Shown piece after piece: positions 9,506-18,090 of a DNA stretch of 64,000 bases. The first letter of the stretch is position 1; every line of letters starts with the position of its first letter. The notes below the pieces were generated by a model. That model did no database searches and was not told the DNA's origin. It worked only from the letters and a program-made list of their open reading frames with translations. Source of the stretch: Helicobacteraceae bacterium (lineage in GTDB: Bacteria; Campylobacterota; Campylobacteria; Campylobacterales; Sulfurimonadaceae); NCBI GenBank assembly GCA_013138865.1, contig WTBY01000025.1, positions 1 to 64,000 of the forward strand, read 5' to 3'. The position numbers and the translations under genes were made by a program.

Positions 9506-9511
9506 TATAAT
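9506..9511 (+). promoter_or_regulatory. TATAAT -10 box for the SiaC-like gene
   Basis: A perfect TATAAT stands 44 bases before the DUF1987 start codon, in an 85-base gap after the kinase gene. A purine-rich AAAAGG precedes the ATG. Confidence 0.5.
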
Positions 9512-9554
9512 AGTTATTAAACTTACTAAAACAAATAATTAAAAGGTTAACTAT

Positions 9555-9935
9555 ATGAAGACTTACACAATTGAAGAAACAAAGTGTACACCATCTATTA
9601 GTTTAGATCCAAGTGGTGTTATATCTTTATCTGGTAGATCATTTCCAGAAAATACATTTAAATTTTATACTCCTATGATGGAGTGGTTAGAGGAGTATTT
9701 TGAAAACTCCCCAGCAGAAAAAACAGTCGTTAGCTTAAATATTATATACATTAATTCAAGTAGTTCAAGACAATTTTTTGATTTTTTTGATCTATTAGAA
9801 GAGAACTGTGAAGAGCACAAGATAGAAATTAGTTGGATATATGATGAAGGTAATGATAGTGGTTTGGAGGCTGGTGAAGATTATCAAGATGACTTCCCAA
9901 ATTTAAATATTAAGCTTGTAGAAAAACCGAACTAA
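9555..9935 (+). CDS. SiaC-family (DUF1987) regulatory phosphoprotein
   Basis: The 126 residues match the DUF1987/SiaC layout: N-terminal strands with SLDPSGVISLSGRSFPEN, the helix MMEWLEEYFE, then LNIIYINSSSSRQFFDFFDLL, equivalent to the family's conserved YFNTSSSK motif. In Pseudomonas SiaC a threonine (recalled as Thr68) in this motif is phosphorylated by SiaB and dephosphorylated by the PP2C phosphatase SiaA; here Ser68 to Ser71 occupy the spot. The acidic C-terminal segment is typical. Its stop overlaps the next gene by one base (TAATG). A SpoIIE/PP2C phosphatase lies 1.6 kb downstream on the other strand. No SiaB-like kinase was recognised in the window. Confidence 0.85.
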   Translation: MKTYTIEETKCTPSISLDPSGVISLSGRSFPENTFKFYTPMMEWLEEYFENSPAEKTVVSLNIIYINSSSSRQFFDFFDLLEENCEEHKIEISWIYDEGNDSGLEAGEDYQDDFPNLNIKLVEKPN

Positions 9936-11479
9936 TGATTTATCAGTATGTAAAACGTTATTTAAAAGAGACTTTTAACGAACCAAGTGAAGACATGGTG
10001 TGGTCAAACCTTGATAATATTGCATTTTTAACTTATATAGAAAAAAGATATACTTTTAAAGAACTTACACATGAAATTTCCGAAGTAAAAGAGGCATTTA
10101 AAGACTTTTACAGTCCGATAGGTGCAATACTTTTTAGATATAAAGAGAGTGATGGGATTAGGTTTAAAATATTTCCATACAGGGCAGAACCTAAAAATTC
10201 GAAATATTTAAAAGATATTTTAACAATTTTAAATTCAAATAGAAAATATATCAAATATCCTTATGAAGAACAAAATGATCAAATAGCTGTATTAGGTAAA
10301 ATTAGGCGTCTGATTAATGCTAAGATAGACGATATAGAAGAGTCTGTAAATAAAAATGAACTTGTAAACTATGCTATACGTAAGTCATTGGGTTTAAACG
10401 ATAAAGACATTATTGTAAAACTAAAACGTATTTATCTTATAAAAATATTTGAGCAAAATAAGATACTAGAAGCAAAAAATGCAGAGGTTAAAAAAAGAAC
10501 TGGTATAGACAACAGATACAATGGCTATACAAAAGAGCAAGTCGATGGAATTTATGCAGACCTTTTTAAGAAAAATAATATAGAAAACTTTCTTTCAGAA
10601 GTTATGAAAAAAGTATTAAATAATGACCTTAACTTTACAAAAATTAGTAATAAATTTTATGATCTTAATGCTCTAAAGATTATACATAACCAAGTTGCTT
10701 CTGATCTAAAAAATTATGTTGAGCTTGAGAGTGATTTTGTTAACGGTTTTGCAGGTTATATAATGAGAGAGCACTTTAAAGAGATACATGGATTTATAGC
10801 AGAAAATCTTCTTGAAGCAATACATAGTAAAAGTGAAAATGCTAGACAGTTTCTACTCTATTTTAATGGTAAAGTCATAGTAGAAGATGGCAAAAGATAC
10901 ACTATCCCTTCACTAGAAACAGAAGATGGAAAGCAGTGGAATAATTCAGCTATTATGGGTATATGTGCACTTTGGGTTGATGCAAGGCAAAAGAAAAAGC
11001 TGTATGAAACTAGACTAACTGAAATTAATGAAAAAATTAATGAAGTGAGTAAAAGTTTAAGACCAATCGAGGAGCAAAAAGATAAGGATCTCTCTATAGT
11101 AGGTGCTAATAAAGAAAAAATACAAAGAATTAGACAGATCATATCGTCTAAAGAGCTTAAAATAAACTCTTTCAAACGTAGTGGTGTTGGTGATAGTATA
11201 GAAGAAGAAAAATTAAGTATACAGATAATCCATAATGAACAAGAGGTTGGACAGCTTCTAAATATGAACAAAGAGTTATTAAGAGATATAGAGAAAGCAC
11301 ATGATGACAATATAGAGTATTACGATACACTAGACTATTATAACCAACAGCTAGCACAAATTACTAAAGAATCTAAAATTCATGAGTTAAATATGGTAAC
11401 TAACTCAAAAAAATTAAATGAAATTCTTGAGTCGTTGATTAATACACTTATGTCTAGACGAAAGATTTTAATAAATTGA
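9935..11479 (+). CDS. Uncharacterised coiled-coil protein coupled to the SiaC-like gene
   Basis: I do not recognise this 514-residue protein. It has no signal peptide or membrane segment, so it is probably cytosolic. The first 340 residues are mixed, lysine-rich and helical, with a GAILFRYKESDG strand region near residue 65. From about residue 345 to 505 the pattern is that of long coiled coils, broken near residue 415. No nucleotide-binding or catalytic motif is evident. The start codon overlaps the SiaC-like stop (TAATG), so the two proteins are made together and may form a complex. It could be an effector controlled by SiaC phosphorylation, or a divergent kinase; both ideas are inference. 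Confidence 0.6.
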   Translation: MIYQYVKRYLKETFNEPSEDMVWSNLDNIAFLTYIEKRYTFKELTHEISEVKEAFKDFYSPIGAILFRYKESDGIRFKIFPYRAEPKNSKYLKDILTILNSNRKYIKYPYEEQNDQIAVLGKIRRLINAKIDDIEESVNKNELVNYAIRKSLGLNDKDIIVKLKRIYLIKIFEQNKILEAKNAEVKKRTGIDNRYNGYTKEQVDGIYADLFKKNNIENFLSEVMKKVLNNDLNFTKISNKFYDLNALKIIHNQVASDLKNYVELESDFVNGFAGYIMREHFKEIHGFIAENLLEAIHSKSENARQFLLYFNGKVIVEDGKRYTIPSLETEDGKQWNNSAIMGICALWVDARQKKKLYETRLTEINEKINEVSKSLRPIEEQKDKDLSIVGANKEKIQRIRQIISSKELKINSFKRSGVGDSIEEEKLSIQIIHNEQEVGQLLNMNKELLRDIEKAHDDNIEYYDTLDYYNQQLAQITKESKIHELNMVTNSKKLNEILESLINTLMSRRKILIN

Positions 11480-11520
11480 ACTTTTTTAAACTTCTTTAAT
11501 TGTTTGTAAGTCAGGCATAA

Positions 11521-14500
11521 TTATATTTTAAATGCTACAAAGGTAACATCATCATTTCTATCCCAATCACCTTGATACTGAGCAAGTTTATTTAAAAATA
11601 TATCTTCTTGCTTCGACATTATTTCTGTGTAGTGTTCTTTAAGGATGTTTGAAAACTTTTTCTTACCAAAAGGGAAGCCCTTTTCTCCACCATTTTGATC
11701 TAAGTATCCATCAGTAGTGAGGTAAAACTGCATTCCCTCTTTTACATCTATACTATGTTCTTTATACTCATAGTCCATAGTACATTTTTTATAACCAACA
11801 GAGTACCTATTGCCCTTGATTATTTTTAGTTCATCATTTTCCACATAAAAAAGTGGTGTTTCAGCTCCTGCAAACTTTATAATTTTATCTTTTTTATTAT
11901 AGTAAATTATTCCTCCATCAAATCCTGCATTAGAGATGCTATCTGATGTTTCTTGCTTAAGAAGCTGTTTCATATTTCTGTTAAAAATACTAAGAATTTT
12001 TGCTGGACTTACGACTTCATCGCTATTGTTTATTTGTGCAGTAATTTGTCTTTCTATTGCTTTAACAAGCATTGTTACAAATGCGCCCGGAACTCCATGT
12101 CCTGTACAGTCTATAACCATAAGTAAACACTCTTCTTCTCTTAACTCTTCAAAAAGATAAACATCCCCACCTACCGTATCTTTTGGTTGCCATACAGTAA
12201 AATAGTCTTGAAAATAATTTCTAAACAATGTATTATCAGGGATAAGAGCACTTTGAATTAATGAAGCATACTCTATAGAGTCTCTTGTATGTTTATTTAT
12301 CTCTTCTATCTCAAGTTTTGCGTTTTCCATTTCAGTTATATTTGTAAATACAGCTGATTTTAAACCTTCATTTCCTGGAAGTTTTGCAGCAGTAACAGAA
12401 AAAATGAAATCAACACTACCCATACTAATCATTACTTTATGATTGTTATCAAAAGAACGAGAGATAGCATAATCTATCCATGTTTCCCTTCCCATCGTAA
12501 TTTGCAGGTAGCCCTCTGGTGCATTAGTATTAAATGTATCACATACACATTTAGCATCATAGGTTTGGATAAATTCTTCTACAGTATCAACTGCATAAAA
12601 ATCAAAAAATGTTTCATTTGCCGTGAGTAAAGTTTCCCCATCTGTGGTAATGATAAGTTGCTCTTGTGAGTCTAAAAGAGTTTTATTAAATTTTCTCTCT
12701 TTTTCTATCTCTTTTGTTCTCTCTTCAATTTTCACTTCAAGATTAGCAGTTAAATCTTCCACCTCTTTTTGCGCTGTAATATCATGACGAATCGCACTGT
12801 AACCAATAGCTATGCCATCTTTATCAAAATCAGGAGAAATTATTGCATCAACCCAATAAAAACCACCATTCTTTTTAAGGTTTTTAACTTCACCTCTCCA
12901 AACTTTACCTGATTTGATAGTTTTCCATAAATCTTCAAACGCTTCTTTTGGCATATCTGGATGTTTTACAATATTATGAGGTTTTCCCACGAGATCTTCT
13001 CGTGAATGTTCACATATATCTACAAACGCATCACTAACATAGGTTATCTTTCCTCGTAAATCAGTCTTACTCGCAATAATATTTTTATCAAAATCTTCTA
13101 GTAGGGAACTTATCTCTTTTGTTTTATCTTTAACCATAAGATTTAGTTTTCTATTATTCCATAAAATAAAAAGAAATATCATCAAAACAACAATTCCGAT
13201 CTGTCCTACAAGAACCCAATCTGTTTTACTTTGTACTTTAATATTGACAGTTTTATTATAAATATGATTGAGTTCTTGTTCCGATATGCTATCAAGAGAT
13301 TTATTTATAATTGAGAGTAGCTCTTTAGGCAAAGTATTTTGAACAGCCATTTTAAATTCAAAAAAAGTATCTATGCTTGTAGCAATTTTTGTTTTATCAA
13401 AATCTTTTATTTGAATATAATATTTACCTGTTGATTTATTGACAGCGAACATATCAATTTTACCATTAGTAACTTTCTCAAAACCTTCCCGTACAGAAGA
13501 TAATTCTACAAAGTTAAAGTTAGGATATTTTTTCAATAATTTCTTATGCATAGCTCTCCCTGCAACTATACCTATACTCTTTTCTTCTAAATCAAACTTT
13601 ACATTTTCATAAATATTTTTATCATCTATATGCGTTATAAATACAACTGGAACTTTAAATAATGTTCTATTGCTAAAGTCTAAATATTCTTTTCGTTTTT
13701 CATTTTCAATGACAAAACTAAATATATCAGCTTTTTTATCTTTCATCAATTGTGTTGATTTTTTCCAACTCTTAGTTGTAATTGCTTCAAATTTTAAAGA
13801 GCTTTTTTTAGATATTAGATTCATTATCTCTGCTGTTGTACCACTATGAACACCTAATCCATTTGTATATTCAAATGGTTCTCTATTTGGGTCATACACA
13901 TATTTTATAACTTGATTTTTTTCTAACCACGCTTCTTCTTCTTTTGAAAGATTAATTTTGTTATTATCTTCTTCAAACCACTTATTTAAAATAGCATTAA
14001 TTTGGGCTTGAGTAATATCATCAAGAGCTTTATTTACTATTTGAGTTAAAATAATTTGTTCTTTATTGATTCCTATATGCAAAGCGTTTTGATTATATAT
14101 AATCGGTAAAACCGCTTTTATACCTGTTTGCATTGTTGAAGCCAAATAAAACTTGACAACAGCATAGGCATCAATATAAACATCTGCTTTATTTAAAATA
14201 ACAGCATCAACTCCCTCTTGAAGTGATTTAACTTTATGAAACTGCATCTTCGGATATTTCTTTTTCAAACTTTCTAATGTGGCATAACCATCAATAACTG
14301 CTACTTTTTTAAATTCTAACTCATCTAAAGACTCAATTGCTTTGTCATCTGTACGCATAAAGACATAATCTTTTACTTTAAAATAAGGTTTTGTATAAGC
14401 AGTAAAGGCTTCACGCTCTTCACTTTTATACATGGCAGGCAAAATATCAAGTTTCCCAATTTTAAAATCTTCTAATAGCTCTTTCCATGTTTGACCAACT

Positions 14501-16224
14501 TTATATTCAAGTTTTAAGCCTGTCTTTTGTGCAACTAAATCAAGAATATCTTTAGAAATACCTTGATATTTTCCATTGTTTCCTACAAAATCAAAAGGTT
14601 TCCAGTCCAGTTCTCCACCAACTAAAACGGTATTGTTTTGTATCCATTCTTTCTCTTTTTTTGTAAGAGGTACTTTTTTTATTTGCTCTTCTTCTTTTTC
14701 AGAGTTAACCCATTTACTTGCAAGTTTGAAAAAAACATCTTCTGGTAATTGCTCCATTGCTTTTTTTAATATAGTGTGTAGTTCTGGCCAATCTTTTCTT
14801 ATAGCGATTTTAATGTAATCTGCTTTTTCCATACTTGGAAAAGTAGGATCGCCTGCAAGTTTTAAATCTGTAAAATTGTATTTCTTCAAGAGGTATGATA
14901 CGACTGAGCTATTTTCTAAGAGTGCATCAACTTCTCCATAGGAGAGCTTTTTCAAACCTTCAACAGCATCATCAACGAGAACCATTTTTATTTGAGGGTA
15001 AGATTCAGAAATGACTTTTTCCTCTTCATACCCTCTAATAATTGCTACTTTTTTTCCAAATAAATCTTTATAGTCTTTTAAAAAAGGGGCATCTTTTTTT
15101 ATGACAATTGATTCAAACATAGTTAAGTAGGATTGGGTAAATAAAGCAAATTCTTTTCGTTCTTTGTTTTCCTCCAAAGCTGTCATAATATCAAGCTTTT
15201 TTTCTTTAAATTGTCCTACAAGGTCATCCCATGAGTTATCTTGGATAAATTCAAGTTTTAAACCTGCAAGACTTGCCAAAGCTCTTAGATAGTCCATACT
15301 AAAACCTTTGGCTTTGCCATTTTCATAAAAATCAAATGGAGGCCATTCTTTATCATTTGCTACTTTTATAATAGGATGCGCAGTAAGCCAATCTTTTTCC
15401 TTTTGCGTTAAATCAAGCTGACTATATTGTTTATTTTTCCCCGAAGTCCATTTATCTTCAATAGCTTTTCTTTCTTCAAAGCTTATACTCTCAATAGCTT
15501 TTTGTATTGCAGAATGAAGATATTTTTTATCTTTAATGATACCTACATGTAATGAGATGTCATTTTGTTGTTTCCTGTCTGGATCAAGATACTCCACAAG
15601 TTCTATATTTGTAATTTGGTTCTCTTTTGCATAATGTAGAAAAAGAAGAGGATTTCCAATAATGGCATCAAGTTTTTTTGTTGCTAGTGCTTGTGTCAGT
15701 TTTGAGTTATTTTTCAATTCAATGAGAGTAATATTTGGTAATAGTGCTTTTATGATAGGGATACTTCCATCTGATTCTTGAACACCAATCTTTAGATTGA
15801 TTAAATCTTTTACAGAGGAAATAGTATTGTCTTCTGCTCGTGTGAATACTCCTAGTTTCCCTTTGTGATAAGGTGTAGTAAAATTTGTAAACTCTTTTCG
15901 TTTTTCATTTTTATACAAAGCTGGTAAAACATCAATTTGTTCTTCTTTAAACATTTGTAATAATTGGGGCCAAGTAAACCCATGAATAAATTCAATATTA
16001 AGATCTAATTTATTTGCAATGAGTTTAATATAATCAATACTTAAACCTCTAGGCTTTCCAAATTCATTATAATCAAAGGGAGGCCAATCCATCTCATTTG
16101 CAACTTTTATTGTTGGGTTAGCTTTTAGCCATGTAGTTTCTTTTACACTCAGCGCTAATGAATTATCTTGAGTATTGGCAAACAGAAGGGTACTTAGAAG
16201 TAAAATATAAATTAATTTTTGCAT
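11521..16224 (-). CDS. Membrane PP2C/SpoIIE phosphatase with four periplasmic solute-binding domains and PAS
   Basis: A 1567-residue receptor phosphatase. After a signal peptide (1-17) come four tandem SBP_bac_3-type modules starting near residues 38, 291, 533 and 773, each opening with a version of IKVANDxEWPPFDF and followed by DILPALYKNEKRKEF-like text. One transmembrane helix (about 1000-1022) leads to a PAS domain (about 1046-1155), a coiled coil, a PAS-like segment (about 1185-1300) and a SpoIIE/PP2C phosphatase (about 1330-1567) with DTVGGDVYLF, IDCTGHGVPGAF and a final NDDVTFV. Likely role: dephosphorylating a partner protein, plausibly the DUF1987 protein, according to periplasmic ligands. 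Its ATG overlaps the porin stop by one base (TAATG). Confidence 0.85.
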   Translation of the reverse strand: MQKLIYILLLSTLLFANTQDNSLALSVKETTWLKANPTIKVANEMDWPPFDYNEFGKPRGLSIDYIKLIANKLDLNIEFIHGFTWPQLLQMFKEEQIDVLPALYKNEKRKEFTNFTTPYHKGKLGVFTRAEDNTISSVKDLINLKIGVQESDGSIPIIKALLPNITLIELKNNSKLTQALATKKLDAIIGNPLLFLHYAKENQITNIELVEYLDPDRKQQNDISLHVGIIKDKKYLHSAIQKAIESISFEERKAIEDKWTSGKNKQYSQLDLTQKEKDWLTAHPIIKVANDKEWPPFDFYENGKAKGFSMDYLRALASLAGLKLEFIQDNSWDDLVGQFKEKKLDIMTALEENKERKEFALFTQSYLTMFESIVIKKDAPFLKDYKDLFGKKVAIIRGYEEEKVISESYPQIKMVLVDDAVEGLKKLSYGEVDALLENSSVVSYLLKKYNFTDLKLAGDPTFPSMEKADYIKIAIRKDWPELHTILKKAMEQLPEDVFFKLASKWVNSEKEEEQIKKVPLTKKEKEWIQNNTVLVGGELDWKPFDFVGNNGKYQGISKDILDLVAQKTGLKLEYKVGQTWKELLEDFKIGKLDILPAMYKSEEREAFTAYTKPYFKVKDYVFMRTDDKAIESLDELEFKKVAVIDGYATLESLKKKYPKMQFHKVKSLQEGVDAVILNKADVYIDAYAVVKFYLASTMQTGIKAVLPIIYNQNALHIGINKEQIILTQIVNKALDDITQAQINAILNKWFEEDNNKINLSKEEEAWLEKNQVIKYVYDPNREPFEYTNGLGVHSGTTAEIMNLISKKSSLKFEAITTKSWKKSTQLMKDKKADIFSFVIENEKRKEYLDFSNRTLFKVPVVFITHIDDKNIYENVKFDLEEKSIGIVAGRAMHKKLLKKYPNFNFVELSSVREGFEKVTNGKIDMFAVNKSTGKYYIQIKDFDKTKIATSIDTFFEFKMAVQNTLPKELLSIINKSLDSISEQELNHIYNKTVNIKVQSKTDWVLVGQIGIVVLMIFLFILWNNRKLNLMVKDKTKEISSLLEDFDKNIIASKTDLRGKITYVSDAFVDICEHSREDLVGKPHNIVKHPDMPKEAFEDLWKTIKSGKVWRGEVKNLKKNGGFYWVDAIISPDFDKDGIAIGYSAIRHDITAQKEVEDLTANLEVKIEERTKEIEKERKFNKTLLDSQEQLIITTDGETLLTANETFFDFYAVDTVEEFIQTYDAKCVCDTFNTNAPEGYLQITMGRETWIDYAISRSFDNNHKVMISMGSVDFIFSVTAAKLPGNEGLKSAVFTNITEMENAKLEIEEINKHTRDSIEYASLIQSALIPDNTLFRNYFQDYFTVWQPKDTVGGDVYLFEELREEECLLMVIDCTGHGVPGAFVTMLVKAIERQITAQINNSDEVVSPAKILSIFNRNMKQLLKQETSDSISNAGFDGGIIYYNKKDKIIKFAGAETPLFYVENDELKIIKGNRYSVGYKKCTMDYEYKEHSIDVKEGMQFYLTTDGYLDQNGGEKGFPFGKKKFSNILKEHYTEIMSKQEDIFLNKLAQYQGDWDRNDDVTFVAFKI

Positions 16225-17516
16225 TAAAAAGTATATCCTAAAATAGTTCTAAAAAGAAGATTTTGATCTCCATGTTCTAAAACTCTTTGTCCTAGTTTCA
16301 TAGTCCAAGATAATCTCTTGTTGTACGTATAGTTCCCACTTACACCATAAGCATGCATAAAGCCATCTCCATTTATACTCTCACCAATGTATCCGCCTTT
16401 TGTATAGTCACTATTTAAATCATAGTAAGCATAAAGTAATGTTAGATTGTATGCATTTTCCCCATTTGTAAAATCAAATGATGGGGTAAGTGAATATATG
16501 TTTGCATCTCTAAGTGAAGTAGAAAAGTAAGTTACCATCATTCCATAGGCAAACTCTGGATACCCACCTGCTGTTCCAAAGAAATGGATTGAAGGGGTGT
16601 CTGTTATTCCTGTATATGCTAGTTTAACTTTATAGTTATCTGATGCTATTTGAGCTTTAGCACTGTATGTTGCATAGTCCACAACTGCATCAGGATTAGA
16701 GTTATTTTTTAAAGCTCCGATAGCGTCATATTTTATGTATTGTGCTGCTAATAGTAACTCTTTACCAGATATAGAAGAAGTATAATCTATTTGAGTAAAA
16801 ATAGAATTATATGCATCAAGCATTATATGGTCATATAATTGTAACTTGAGTTTATCTTTTTCGTACTCAACTCCGAGGTATCCCATCCCTGCATTATCTA
16901 CGCCTAAGTCATCTACAAGATTGTAGTAAGTTTCACTTCCTGTATCTGCTCTATGCGCCCACGCTTGTTTAGTCATCGAGTTAAATGTTGCTCCATCATA
17001 AGCACTATCCCAAGCACCACTCATTTGTGAGATAAACCCGAGTCTAAAGTTATAGTTTTCTATCTCTTTTATATCTGCGTGAATACCTTGAAAACTGTTT
17101 GATAATGCAAAATAATCATCAGAAGAGATTAGAGGTGTTTCAAGTTCAAATCTACCCAACTCTATAAGACTCTTAGAATAAGTGTATTTTAAAAATGCTT
17201 GATGCAGTATAGAGAAGTTATTTTTATCTTTATCAAAAAGATAAGCCATATTTCTTTTTTTCTCGAGCTTATCATAATCTTTAATGCCTAAATCTTGGAC
17301 TGTACCAAAGGCAATGCCACCTGTTAAACCTTTAAGTATTTCTTGTTCATATTTGATTTTTAAACTTGTTGCAAAAGCATCTGCATCAGGGAAACCTTTG
17401 TCATAATTATAGTTTACATATACTGCCCGAACATCAACTGATAAGTTATTTAAATAATTTGTTTCATTTGAGAAAAGTGATGTAAAACTAAGTAGTAAGA
17501 AGTGTATTTTTTTCAT
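16224..17516 (-). CDS. OprD-like outer-membrane porin
   Basis: The 430-residue product has a signal peptide (MKKIHFLLLSFTSLFS) and then beta-strand-rich sequence to a C-terminal aromatic residue (ILGYTF), as in outer-membrane barrels. ELGRFELETPLISSDD followed by NSFQGIHADI resembles the GRQxxxTPL...TFEG motif of OprD/Opr porins also seen in the three other porins here. I start it at 17516 rather than at upstream ATG 17594: the later start has GGAGAAG 5-9 nt ahead and gives a clean signal peptide, while the longer form runs through an inverted repeat. It is coupled to the phosphatase gene, suggesting it admits the ligands sensed by the solute-binding domains. Confidence 0.8.
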   Translation of the reverse strand: MKKIHFLLLSFTSLFSNETNYLNNLSVDVRAVYVNYNYDKGFPDADAFATSLKIKYEQEILKGLTGGIAFGTVQDLGIKDYDKLEKKRNMAYLFDKDKNNFSILHQAFLKYTYSKSLIELGRFELETPLISSDDYFALSNSFQGIHADIKEIENYNFRLGFISQMSGAWDSAYDGATFNSMTKQAWAHRADTGSETYYNLVDDLGVDNAGMGYLGVEYEKDKLKLQLYDHIMLDAYNSIFTQIDYTSSISGKELLLAAQYIKYDAIGALKNNSNPDAVVDYATYSAKAQIASDNYKVKLAYTGITDTPSIHFFGTAGGYPEFAYGMMVTYFSTSLRDANIYSLTPSFDFTNGENAYNLTLLYAYYDLNSDYTKGGYIGESINGDGFMHAYGVSGNYTYNKRLSWTMKLGQRVLEHGDQNLLFRTILGYTF

Positions 17517-17530
17517 ATCTTTACTTCTCC

Positions 17531-17562
17531 AAAAAATTACGAGGTGCCCCTTGAGGGTATAA
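17531..17562 (-). repeat. Left arm of a perfect 32-bp inverted repeat
   Basis: Bases 17531-17562 are the exact reverse complement of 17653-17684 (core GAGGTGCCCCTTGAGGG). The arms are 90 nt apart. This arm ends 14 nt before the porin start codon, so it lies in the leader of the porin-phosphatase mRNA. It may be an IS or MITE terminal repeat, or a regulatory palindrome. Confidence 0.85.
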
Positions 17563-17652
17563 ATTAATAATAAGAGCCACTTGCAGATTCCCACAAAAGC
17601 AGCTAATTTAAACTTTTAGTAGTTCAAAAAGTTGAATCTAATTTCAAATAAG

Positions 17653-17684
17653 TTATACCCTCAAGGGGCACCTCGTAATTTTTT
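17653..17684 (+). repeat. Right arm of a perfect 32-bp inverted repeat
   Basis: This is the exact reverse complement of 17531-17562. It lies 34 nt before the ATG of a decayed transposase gene, the position expected of an IS left terminal repeat. A further shorter pair, GTTGAATCT at about 17631 and AGATTCAAC at about 17710, brackets this arm. Confidence 0.85.
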
Positions 17685-17718
17685 ACGACAAAAATCTAAC
17701 AGAAAAGAGATTCAACTT

Positions 17719-18018
17719 ATGTCTAAAATTATATCTTCATTTTCAAAAATGTGGCTTAAAGTTAAAAACCTAGAGAGCTCGTTATTCCCACAACTACAAG
17801 AGCAGTTAGGTGTATTAAGTACTAAAGAGCAACGACTTGTGAAAATTTTAGATTTTGCAGAGATAGAGAAAAATATCACAGTTATATCTATTACTAACAT
17901 CCCAAAAGATAGAGAGCAAATTGCACGAGCTTTTATAGCTGAGAGTGTTTATAACATGCAAACAACAAGAGACTTAATTGATAGACTTCGTATTTGTGAA
18001 CAGAGGAGTGAAAGGTAG
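17719..18018 (+). pseudogene. Decayed transposase N-terminal fragment
   Basis: The 99 residues resemble the N-terminus of a DDE transposase group in which PQLQEQLG...LSTKEQRLVKIL is followed by DREQIARAFIAESVYNM and TTRDLIDRLR. Intact proteins as I remember them continue through roughly SDxxLRRICGW; here LIDRLR jumps straight to ICEQRSER and a stop, implying a small in-frame deletion and then truncation. No catalytic residues remain. I use ATG 17719 (after GAGATTCAAC); the upstream ATG at 17632 would add 29 residues read out of the inverted repeat. The fragment supports an IS origin for the 32-bp repeat. It could instead be a small cellular protein. Confidence 0.6.
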
Positions 18019-18090
18019 CAGTATGAAAGTAGTATTTTTATACTCACTTTTTAGATAGAATACTAATAAAATAATTTTAGGTAATTTAAT

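Noticed and set aside
10858-11310. 150-residue minus-strand open frame inside the coiled-coil gene
   Set aside because: A shadow frame caused by the biased composition of the coiled coil; Ser/Leu-rich with no start context or domain.
17517-17594. Longer N-terminus for the OprD-like porin
   Set aside because: It would hide the signal peptide and run through the inverted repeat; the 17516 start has a good ribosome site.
17632-17718. Extended start (MNLISNKLYPQGAPRNF) for the transposase relic
   Set aside because: These residues are read from the inverted repeat; ATG 17719 gives the recognisable N-terminus.
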